Below, piece after piece: positions 1-5,775 of a DNA stretch of 9,697 nt (the first letter of the stretch is position 1; each line of letters opens with the position of its first letter). The notes beneath the pieces were generated by a model. It did not search any database. It was not told the DNA's origin and saw only the letters and a program-made list of their open reading frames with translations. Both the position numbers and the translations under genes were made by a program. The stretch comes from Curvibacter sp. (GTDB lineage: Bacteria; Pseudomonadota; Gammaproteobacteria; Burkholderiales; Burkholderiaceae_C): positions 16,855 through 26,551 of the forward strand of contig DNQP01000216.1 in NCBI GenBank assembly GCA_003500955.1, read 5' to 3'.

Positions 1-1
1 C

Positions 2-76
2 GTCGTGCGCGGCGATACAGGGAGCCCCGCCATGTCTGATAATCCCAGAGCCATGCCCACCACCGTATCCCCATGA
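2..76 (+). CDS. C-terminal end of an upstream gene, or a 14-codon leader ORF, coupled to the AraC gene
   Basis: The frame starting at base 2 is open from the left edge to a TGA at 74-76. Inside it an ATG at 32 is preceded by a good ribosome binding site (AGGGAG, 19-24, spacer 7), giving a possible 14-residue peptide MSDNPRAMPTTVSP. The stop overlaps the AraC start as ATGA, so translation of this frame probably feeds the AraC gene, which has no Shine-Dalgarno sequence of its own. Two readings are possible: the tail of a larger gene that begins outside the window (25 codons visible including the stop), or a true small leader ORF. The visible residues match no family I recognise. Confidence 0.4.
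   Translation, partial: VVRGDTGSPAMSDNPRAMPTTVSP
19..24 (+). promoter_or_regulatory. Shine-Dalgarno sequence AGGGAG
   Basis: AGGGAG lies 7 bases before the ATG at 32. It is the only convincing ribosome binding site before the AraC gene, whose own start at 73 is preceded by a pyrimidine-rich stretch. This supports translation starting at 32 and passing to 73 through the ATGA overlap. Confidence 0.4.
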
Positions 77-1026
77 CACACGCCACGGCCGTCAGCACCG
101 ACGACTACGCCCCGGCCGAACGCGCGCCGGTCTGGCGCGACTGGGTCTGGAAGCAGTTCGGCGGCCTGGACTGCGATCTTTACGGCGACACCCACTTCGA
201 CGGCCACATGGCCAGCATGCGCGCCGGCGACATCATCCTGACGCGGCTCGCGGCCAACCGCCACCACGTCACGCGCACGGCCGACATGGTGCGCGCCAGC
301 GAAGAGGGCTACCTCAAGATCGTCGCGCCCAACCTGGGCCGCGCCGGGGTGGAGCAGATGGGCCGCCAGGCCTGGGTCACGCCTGGCGCCTGGACCCTCT
401 ACGACACCACGGGCAGCTACTCGGTGGCCAACCCGGACCGCGTGGAGCACCTGATCGTCATGCTGCCCAAGGCGCAGATGCTCGAGCGCGGCCTGCGGCT
501 GGAAAACCTGACGGCCCGCACCGTGGGCGGCGCCAGCGGCATCGCGCGCGTGGCCCTGTCCACCATGCGCAGCACCTTCCAGGAGCTGCCGCACATGAGC
601 GCGGACGCCGCACGTGGCGCTGGCGAACTGATCGCCCAGCTGGTGCGCCTCTCGCTGATCGAACTCTCGGGCCAGGAGACCCAGCTCACGCAGCGCGAAG
701 CCCTCAAGGACCGCATCCGCAGCTATGTCGCCCTGCACCTGCGCGACCCCGCGCTCACGGTGGACCGCATCGCCGTGGCGCTGAACTGCAGCAAGCGCCA
801 TCTCTACAACGCCTTCGCCGAGGAAGACCAGACCCTGGCCAGCTACATCCAGACCCTGCGCCTGGACGCCTGCATCCGCGAGCTGCAGCACCCCATGGCG
901 CAAACGCGCCCCATCACCGACATTGCCCTGTCCTGGGGCTTCAACAACCTCTCGCATTTCAGCCGTGTGTTCCGTGAACACACGGGCATGAGCCCCAGCG
1001 AATTCCGCGCCGCGTCACCCGCGTGA
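73..1026 (+). CDS. AraC-family transcriptional regulator (AraC_binding_2 + HTH_18 type)
   Basis: A 317-residue DNA-binding activator of the usual two-domain AraC plan. Residues about 15-195 look like the N-terminal sensing and dimerisation domain of the AraC_binding_2 type: an N-terminal W-rich helix, a beta-rich core, and a segment resembling 'G..WTLYDTTGSY' followed by 'EHLIVMLPK'. The C-terminal domain carries two helix-turn-helix units: about 228-250 (LTVDRIAVALNCSKRHLYNAF) and about 281-313, with the family signature around GFNNLSHFSRVFREHTGMSPSEFR. ATG 73 is the only sensible start, because stops occur in this frame at 37-42. The class II aldolase gene follows 64 bp downstream on the same strand and is a candidate target, but that is inference. 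The ligand cannot be read from the sequence. Confidence 0.93.
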   Translation: MTHATAVSTDDYAPAERAPVWRDWVWKQFGGLDCDLYGDTHFDGHMASMRAGDIILTRLAANRHHVTRTADMVRASEEGYLKIVAPNLGRAGVEQMGRQAWVTPGAWTLYDTTGSYSVANPDRVEHLIVMLPKAQMLERGLRLENLTARTVGGASGIARVALSTMRSTFQELPHMSADAARGAGELIAQLVRLSLIELSGQETQLTQREALKDRIRSYVALHLRDPALTVDRIAVALNCSKRHLYNAFAEEDQTLASYIQTLRLDACIRELQHPMAQTRPITDIALSWGFNNLSHFSRVFREHTGMSPSEFRAASPA

Positions 1027-1039
1027 CCGCCGGGGATTG

Positions 1040-1058
1040 ACCGGGCCACCGGCCCGGT
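1040..1058 (+). terminator. Perfect 8-bp GC hairpin between the AraC and aldolase genes
   Basis: ACCGGGCC, loop ACC, GGCCCGGT: a perfect 8-bp stem with a 3-base loop, 14 bases after the AraC stop and 33 bases before the aldolase start. No U-tract follows, so it is not a canonical intrinsic terminator. It could be a partial terminator, an mRNA stability element or an operator. The perfect pairing is seen directly; the function is inferred. Confidence 0.4.
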
Positions 1059-1078
1059 GGACAGTGGACCTCACACCC

Positions 1079-1084
1079 AGGAGA
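1079..1084 (+). promoter_or_regulatory. Shine-Dalgarno AGGAGA that fixes the aldolase start
   Basis: AGGAGA sits 6 bases before the ATG at 1091. It decides for that start over the in-frame upstream candidate at 1037, which has no such site and whose extra residues fall across the GC hairpin. Confidence 0.75.
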
Positions 1085-1090
1085 CACGCC

Positions 1091-1846
1091 ATGCACATCC
1101 CTTCCATGCAAGAAGTCGTCAGCGCCGAGGAATGGCAGCTGCGCTGCGATCTTGCCGCGGCCTACCGCCTGGTCGCCCACTATGGGTGGAGCGATCTGGT
1201 CTTCACCCACATCAGCGCGCGCCTGCCCGGGCCCGAGCACCACTTCCTGATCAATCCCTACGGCCTGATGTTCGACGAGATCACGGCGTCGAGCCTGGTC
1301 AAGGTCGACCAGGACTGCAACAAGCTGGTCGACTCGCCCTTCCCCGTCAACCCCGCGGGCTTCGTGATCCACAGCGCCATCCACGCTGTCCGCGAAGACG
1401 CCGGCTGCGTGCTGCACACCCATTCCCGCGCGGGCGTGGCGGTGAGCGCGCAGAAATGCGGTGTGCTGCCGATCAGCCAGCAGTCCACCTTCGTGCTGGG
1501 CTCGCTGGCCTACCACGACTACGAAGGCGTGGCCCTGCGCGACGAAGAGAAACCGCGCCTGCAGGCCGATCTGGGCACGGCCAACTACCTGATGCTGCGC
1601 AACCATGGCCTGCTGACCGTAGGCCGCACGATTGCCGACGCCTTCCTCAATATGTACATCTTCGAAAACACCTGCCGCATCCAGATCGACGCGCAGGCTG
1701 GCGGGGAGCTCGTGATGGTGAACCCGCAGATCCTGCAGGGCATGGCCGGCGTGATGAAGAAGGCCACGGCCGGCCAGGGCGCCAACCTGGCCTGGCCCGC
1801 GCTGCTGCGCAAGCTCGACAAGCTGGACCCGTCCTACAAGACCTAG
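1091..1846 (+). CDS. Class II aldolase/adducin family protein
   Basis: A cytoplasmic 251-residue protein of the zinc-dependent class II aldolase/adducin fold, whose members include fuculose-phosphate aldolase, ribulose-phosphate epimerase and aromatic or sugar-acid decarboxylases. Seen: an N-terminal helix reading EEWQLRCDLAAAYRLVAHYG, then 'SDLVFTHISARLPG', the substrate-loop segment 'NPYGLMFDEITASSLVKVD', the metal-binding pair His109 and His111 (VLHTHSRAG), and a third metal ligand His172 in 'LMLRNHGLLTVG'. Length is normal for the family. The start at 1091 has a good AGGAGA. It probably shares a regulon or transcript with the AraC gene upstream. Its stop codon overlaps that of the convergent AsmA-like gene. 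The substrate is not deducible. The long N-terminal domain resembles catabolic 'adducin-like' members more than the small sugar-phosphate aldolases. Confidence 0.9.
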   Translation: MHIPSMQEVVSAEEWQLRCDLAAAYRLVAHYGWSDLVFTHISARLPGPEHHFLINPYGLMFDEITASSLVKVDQDCNKLVDSPFPVNPAGFVIHSAIHAVREDAGCVLHTHSRAGVAVSAQKCGVLPISQQSTFVLGSLAYHDYEGVALRDEEKPRLQADLGTANYLMLRNHGLLTVGRTIADAFLNMYIFENTCRIQIDAQAGGELVMVNPQILQGMAGVMKKATAGQGANLAWPALLRKLDKLDPSYKT

Positions 1847-3156
1847 GGTGTCTGGGGCGCGTTCGGGCCGGCCTGGCGCGCTGGCGGCTTGCTGAACAGC
1901 TCGCCCAGCTTGCCGCCCACGGAGGCCCCGGCGCCCGTGCCCACACCGGGCATGAGCAGGGTGCCCAGCGCGGCACCGATGCGTGCGCCGGTGGTCAGGT
2001 TGACCTCGGGCTCGGCCAGCGTGCCGCCCACGGCCAGCGGTACACCCACCGCGCCGCCCAGTTCCACCGTGACGCGCCCACCCAGCTCCTGGGCTGGCGA
2101 GATGGCAACCTGGCCTGTGGCACTGAGCGCGCCCGAACTCGCCGCGAGGTTCTGCAGCTCGACCGCCTTGCCGCGTGTGCGCACCTGTCCCGACAGCGTG
2201 TCCAGCGGCGTCTTGCCGCCGCGGCTCACACCCGCCGTCTGCACCGCCTTGAGCAGGTCGATGCCATGGAGCATGCCCTGGCGTACCGTGAATTTCGACT
2301 CGGTCTGCAGGGCATCGGCCAGCGCCGAAGGTTGGCGCGCACGCGCGTTCAGCGTGGTGCTGGCCTCGAGCCGCCCGCTGATCAGTTGGGCCGCACGCGC
2401 GGCCTCGGTGGGCGCCGGCGCCGTGAGCTGCGAGACCTCGACCTCACGGGTCTGCAGCTGCCCGCGCAGCGTGAACTCGCCGCCCGGCTGCGCCGCAGGC
2501 TGCAGCTCGACGCGGCCCTGGACCGTGCCACCCGCCACCTGCAGCAGCACATCCCAGCTCAGCCCCGCACCGCGACGCAAGCTCAGCTGCGTGCCCTGCA
2601 GGCGGCCCTGGACCACGCGCAGGTCGAGCCGCTCGGGAAGGGCCACGCTGTCGAGCCGCGCTTCGGCCGTGATCACGACGGCCTGCCCCTTGCTGTCGAT
2701 CCAGCTCAGTTCCTCCAGCACGGTACGCCGCGGCAGCAGATGCAGGCCGTCGCCGTCCGGCTGCGCCTGCTCACGCTGGCGCACCCGCTGCAGCGACAGC
2801 AGCAGGGCGTCGACGCCCTGCTGCGACAGCATGGCCTGGCGCACCACCAGCGTGGACAGGCCCACCCGACCCATCAGCAGGGACAGCCAGGCCGGCCGCA
2901 GCTCGATGCGTTCGGCCTTGAGGGGCTGGCGCGTGCGCACCTGCACGCCTTCCAGCACCACGGCCGGCAGCGGCCAGAAGGTCAGCCCCACGCGCTCCAG
3001 GCGCAAGGGCACGCCCAGGGCCGCCGTCGCCTCGCCTTCAATCCGCTGACGGAATGCCTCGGTCGAGATCCAGCGCTGCAGGGCCCACCCGCCACCGGCC
3101 AACAGCAGCAGCAAGACCAGCCCCGCGATCAACAGCCAGCGCGCCTTGCGCCTCAT
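1843..3156 (-). CDS. AsmA-family inner-membrane-anchored periplasmic protein
   Basis: A 437-residue protein with one N-terminal membrane anchor (about residues 6-26: basic MRRKAR, then a leucine-rich segment ending near GGGWALQRW) and a large periplasmic part rich in beta-strand repeats. AsmA relatives are bridge-like proteins thought to move or influence lipids between the membranes, and this protein has the AsmA look. The N-terminal pattern 'RIEGEATAALGVPLRLERVGLTFWP' matches the family start, and a later 'LSGQVRTRGKAVELQNLAASSGALSATGQV' segment resembles the AsmA_2 C-terminal domain. It is shorter than E. coli AsmA (about 617 residues). The tail has a glycine-zipper-like hydrophobic stretch (about 390-420). 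It starts within the ATGA overlap with the cytochrome gene; the frame is open further upstream, but that extension overlaps the cytochrome gene and is rejected. Confidence 0.85.
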   Translation of the reverse strand: MRRKARWLLIAGLVLLLLLAGGGWALQRWISTEAFRQRIEGEATAALGVPLRLERVGLTFWPLPAVVLEGVQVRTRQPLKAERIELRPAWLSLLMGRVGLSTLVVRQAMLSQQGVDALLLSLQRVRQREQAQPDGDGLHLLPRRTVLEELSWIDSKGQAVVITAEARLDSVALPERLDLRVVQGRLQGTQLSLRRGAGLSWDVLLQVAGGTVQGRVELQPAAQPGGEFTLRGQLQTREVEVSQLTAPAPTEAARAAQLISGRLEASTTLNARARQPSALADALQTESKFTVRQGMLHGIDLLKAVQTAGVSRGGKTPLDTLSGQVRTRGKAVELQNLAASSGALSATGQVAISPAQELGGRVTVELGGAVGVPLAVGGTLAEPEVNLTTGARIGAALGTLLMPGVGTGAGASVGGKLGELFSKPPARQAGPNAPQTP

Positions 3157-3569
3157 CCCTTGCCCGCCTTGCGCAACTGTTCGATGCGTTTGCCCTCCTC
3201 GACGCGGATACGCTCCAGCAAGCGGGCGTCCGGGTCCTGCCAGTTGCCACCGGACTCGCGCACCATCCAGGCCACGGCACGCGCAAACTCCTCCAGGCTC
3301 AGGTCGTTGCGGCCGCCCCTGGGCGGCATGGCACGCACGCCCACCCAACCATGCGCCGTCAGCACAGCCTGCCCTTCGGAGGCAAGCTTGCCCCAGATCC
3401 GCCGGTCGCCCACACGTGGCGCGCCGGCCAGGCCGGGTCCGTGACACGCGATGCAGGTCTCGCGGTAGACCTGTTCACCGCTTTTCAAGCCGCCCGCCGT
3501 TTCGGCCAGGGCCGGCAGCGATAGCAGGAACACACCCCCGACGATCATTGCCTTGAACACATCTTTCAT
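3153..3569 (-). CDS. Cytochrome c5-like periplasmic electron carrier
   Basis: A 138-residue exported c-type cytochrome. A signal peptide with basic start and hydrophobic core ends at 'SLPALA' (cleavage after residue 22). The mature part has one haem site, Cys39-Ile-Ala-Cys42-His43, preceded by 'GEQVYRETC' and followed by 'GAPRVGDRRIWG'. The axial methionine is Met81 in 'RAMPPRGG', followed by the 'LSLEEFARAVAWMV' helix. This order is that of class I cytochrome c5. It would shuttle electrons in the periplasm; the partner oxidase or dehydrogenase is not visible. A charged helical tail (about 112-138) extends past the normal fold. Start 3569 is chosen over 3596 because AAAGGAG lies 7 bases upstream and the signal peptide fits. 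It is first gene of a two-gene unit with the AsmA-like gene, overlapping it by ATGA. Confidence 0.9.
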   Translation of the reverse strand: MKDVFKAMIVGGVFLLSLPALAETAGGLKSGEQVYRETCIACHGPGLAGAPRVGDRRIWGKLASEGQAVLTAHGWVGVRAMPPRGGRNDLSLEEFARAVAWMVRESGGNWQDPDARLLERIRVEEGKRIEQLRKAGKG

Positions 3570-3576
3570 GCCCACG

Positions 3577-3583
3577 CTCCTTT
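3577..3583 (-). promoter_or_regulatory. Shine-Dalgarno AAAGGAG of the cytochrome gene
   Basis: Read on the minus strand this is AAAGGAG with a 7-base spacer to the ATG at 3569. It decides against the longer in-frame start at 3596, which would place charged residues ahead of a good signal peptide. Confidence 0.75.
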
Positions 3584-3615
3584 GTTCATACGCCATGCCA
3601 GCAGGTCACAGCCAC

Positions 3616-3631
3616 GGCCCTTGCACGGGCC
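3616..3631. repeat. Inverted repeat GGCCC-TTGCAC-GGGCC
   Basis: Perfect 5-bp arms around a 6-base centre, in the middle of the divergent promoter region and about 46 bp from either start codon. The position would suit an operator for a dimeric regulator, but short GC-rich palindromes are common in DNA of this composition. Confidence 0.3.
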
Positions 3632-3676
3632 GATGGTATTCTCCAGCGCACTTCCAAGTCGACACGCTGCGCCTAC

Positions 3677-5017
3677 ATGCCGAAGCCGTTTTTTCGCCAC
3701 ATCGTCACGGGCGGTGTGCTGTCTGCCCTGGCATGCGCCGCCGAGCCGGTGCCGGATGAACCGCCGGCCTACGCCCTGCATGGGCAGACCACGCTGATCC
3801 GTCAGCTCAAGCCGGCGTTCCAGGCCCCCTACACGGGCACCAACAGCCTGGTGCCACAAAGAGAATATTCCTATTCCTTTACCGCCACCCTGGGCCTGGG
3901 CATGCGGCTCTGGGAGGGTGCACAGGTCCATCTCAACCCCGAGCTGGTGCAAGGCGTTCCACTGTCCAGGCTCACCGGTGCCGGCGGCCTGTCCAACGGC
4001 GAACTCGCGCGGACCTCAGGACCTGATCCGACGCTGTACCGGGCGCGCCTGTTTCTGCTGCAACGCTTCAACGCCGGCGGCGAGACCGAAGTGCTCGACG
4101 CCGAATTCAACGAGCTCGGCGGCGCCGTCGCGTCCCGTCGCTGGACGATGGTGGTCGGCAATTTCTCGCTGCTCGATTTCTTCGACAGCAATCCCTACGC
4201 CAAAGACCCGCGCAGCCAGTTCTTCAACTGGGCCTTCATGAGCCACGGGGCCTGGGACTACGCCGCTGATGCCCGCGGCTACACCAATGGCGTGATGCTC
4301 GAATACCGTACGCCCGTCTGGGCCCTGCGCGCCGCGCGGACCATGCTGCCGATCGAGTCGAACGGACTGAAGCTCGATACCGCCCTCGGGGCACGCTACG
4401 GTGAACAGGTGGAGTTCGAGACCGATCTGCCCTTGCGCCTGCCCGCCGGCCCTGTGCGCGGCAGTGCTCTGTGGTTCAACAACCGGGCCATCACGGGCAA
4501 CTATGGCGAGGCGCTGGCCCGGGGCGGGACACCGGACGTTGGGCAGGTGCGTCGGCTGCAGAACAAGACAGGTTGGGGCTGGAGCCTGGTGGCGCCCCTG
4601 GGCGAGGACAGCGGCCTCTTCCTGCGCAGCAGCCGCAATGACGGCCAGTCCGAGACCTACGCCTTCACCGAAATCGACCGCCAGTTCTCGGTCGGGGGCC
4701 AGGGCACCGGCGCACGCTGGGGACGGGCGGCTGACCGCTGGGGCGCGGCACTGGCGGTCCACGGACTCTCGTCGACCCACCGGGCCTATCTGGCAGCCGG
4801 TGGCCAGGGCTTCTTCCTCGGCGATGGCCAGCTCAACTATGCACCTGAGCGTGTGCTGGAGGTCTGGTACCGCTGGGCCTTGCCGGGCTGGAACACCCGG
4901 GCTGGCCAGGTCCAATCTGCGCTGTCGGCCGGCTGGCAACACCTGCAGAACCCGGGCTACAACCAGGATCGCGGGCCGGTCCAGGTCTACAGCCTGCGTT
5001 GGCACAGCGAATTCTGA
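3677..5017 (+). CDS. OprB-family carbohydrate-selective porin
   Basis: A 446-residue outer-membrane beta-barrel that would let sugars or related solutes diffuse in. The signal peptide is MPKPFFRHIVTGGVLSALACA, with cleavage near residue 21-22. The mature part shows the OprB order: 'YALHGQTTLIRQ..PAFQAPYTGTNSL' (about 32-58), then a strand and 'LGLGMRLWEGAQVHLNPELVQGVPLS', 'GGLSNGE', a 'YRARLFLLQRF' strand, and 'VVGNFSLLDFFDSNPYAKDPRSQFFNWAF' with its usual aromatic segment. It ends in Phe ('LRWHSEF'), the normal signal for barrel insertion by BAM. Length is typical. The start has no Shine-Dalgarno, but no other in-frame start gives a signal peptide. Probably cotranscribed with the small barrel gene 8 bp downstream. 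The substrate is unknown; no sugar transporter or enzyme genes are nearby. Confidence 0.92.
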   Translation: MPKPFFRHIVTGGVLSALACAAEPVPDEPPAYALHGQTTLIRQLKPAFQAPYTGTNSLVPQREYSYSFTATLGLGMRLWEGAQVHLNPELVQGVPLSRLTGAGGLSNGELARTSGPDPTLYRARLFLLQRFNAGGETEVLDAEFNELGGAVASRRWTMVVGNFSLLDFFDSNPYAKDPRSQFFNWAFMSHGAWDYAADARGYTNGVMLEYRTPVWALRAARTMLPIESNGLKLDTALGARYGEQVEFETDLPLRLPAGPVRGSALWFNNRAITGNYGEALARGGTPDVGQVRRLQNKTGWGWSLVAPLGEDSGLFLRSSRNDGQSETYAFTEIDRQFSVGGQGTGARWGRAADRWGAALAVHGLSSTHRAYLAAGGQGFFLGDGQLNYAPERVLEVWYRWALPGWNTRAGQVQSALSAGWQHLQNPGYNQDRGPVQVYSLRWHSEF

Positions 5018-5025
5018 GCCCCGTC

Positions 5026-5760
5026 GTGACGCCTGTGCCCCGCCGCCCTGGCCGCCAACTGATGGGCCTGGTGCTGGCCGCGGCGGTGCCGGCGCTGGCC
5101 CAGAACAGCGAGCCCTTCAAGCTGACCGTGGGACGCTACCAGTCCAGCGCCGACGGCCCAGCCGCCAGCCTCTCGACCGACGTCAACCTGCGCCACAGCT
5201 CGCGCTTGGGCAACGTCTGGTACGGGCATTACGTTGCCCCGGCCGAACAGCTCACGCAGGACCGGCTGGGTTGGGACCGCAGCTTCGGTCTGGGCGCCTT
5301 GCGGGTATCACCTTCAGCGCAAGTGGCCACCGGCGGCGCCTGGAACGGCAGCTTCACTGTGGAGACCGGGACCCGCTGGTACGCCGGCGCCGGCCTGGGC
5401 CGCACCAACCTGCGCCCGACTGTCAACCTCAATTTCGACCCCAACGACGCCTGGAGCCTGAGCGGCGGCTACCGCTGGACCGAGGGCGCCGCGCTGGGCC
5501 TGGTCTATGTGCGGGACAACCGCGCGAACCCGGACCAGCAGCATCTGCACCTGCTCTGGCGCACAACACTGGCGGACGCGCACCGTCTCACCGTGGACCT
5601 GCTGCACAAGCGCGGCCTGGTCGAGGGCGAACCGATCTCGCGCACCGGTCTGTCGGTCGCCTACGACTGGCCGCGCTGGTTTGTACGCATCAGCTACGAC
5701 CCCCGGGTCAATTTCACGACGCAGGACATGTGGCGCCTGTCCGGCGGCACGCGTTTCTGA
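5026..5760 (+). CDS. Exported small beta-barrel-like outer-membrane protein, function unknown
   Basis: About 244 residues if it starts at the GTG at 5026. This start gives a good signal peptide: an arginine-rich start (VPRRPGRQ), then 'LMGLVLAAAVPALA', with cleavage before QNSEP. Other in-frame starts are TTG 4999 (inside the porin end), GTG 5035 and ATG 5062; the last would lose the basic part. No clear Shine-Dalgarno is present, so coupling to the porin stop 8 bp upstream is likely. The mature protein alternates polar and hydrophobic or aromatic residues in short segments separated by Gly/Asn/Asp turns (for example NVWYGHYV, WNGSFTVETGTRWYAGAGLG, WSLSGGYRW, WFVRISYD) and ends in GGTRF with a terminal Phe. 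That suggests a barrel of roughly 10-12 strands. It resembles YaiO-like barrels in general style only; I do not recognise the family. Confidence 0.75.
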   Translation: MTPVPRRPGRQLMGLVLAAAVPALAQNSEPFKLTVGRYQSSADGPAASLSTDVNLRHSSRLGNVWYGHYVAPAEQLTQDRLGWDRSFGLGALRVSPSAQVATGGAWNGSFTVETGTRWYAGAGLGRTNLRPTVNLNFDPNDAWSLSGGYRWTEGAALGLVYVRDNRANPDQQHLHLLWRTTLADAHRLTVDLLHKRGLVEGEPISRTGLSVAYDWPRWFVRISYDPRVNFTTQDMWRLSGGTRF

Positions 5761-5775
5761 CCCCTGCCGCGCGCG

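Larger units (their letters stand above)
3570..3676. promoter_or_regulatory. Divergent promoter region between cytochrome and porin genes
   Basis: The 107 bp between the two start codons must hold promoters for both directions. No good -35/-10 pair is visible on either strand. It contains an inverted repeat GGCCC-TTGCAC-GGGCC (3616-3631) and, next to the porin start, an imperfect nested hairpin: CAGCG at 3644-3648 can pair with CGCTG at 3665-3669, and ACTT-CC-AAGT lies inside at 3650-3659. The porin has no recognisable Shine-Dalgarno sequence. The region also contains GTCGACAC (3658-3665), repeated upstream of the efflux operon. Confidence 0.5.

Noticed and set aside
1057..3444. Very long plus-strand open frame (about 795 codons) opposite the AsmA-like and cytochrome genes
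   Set aside because: Its composition is Arg/Ala/Gln/Pro/His-rich, typical of an antisense shadow in GC-rich DNA. It overlaps the aldolase in another frame and has no domain. The opposite strand encodes recognisable proteins.
3677..3742. Lipoprotein signal on the porin because of Cys20
   Set aside because: The residues before the cysteine (Ala-Leu-Ala) do not fit a good lipobox, and OprB porins are not lipoproteins. Ordinary signal peptidase cleavage after residue 21 or 22 fits.
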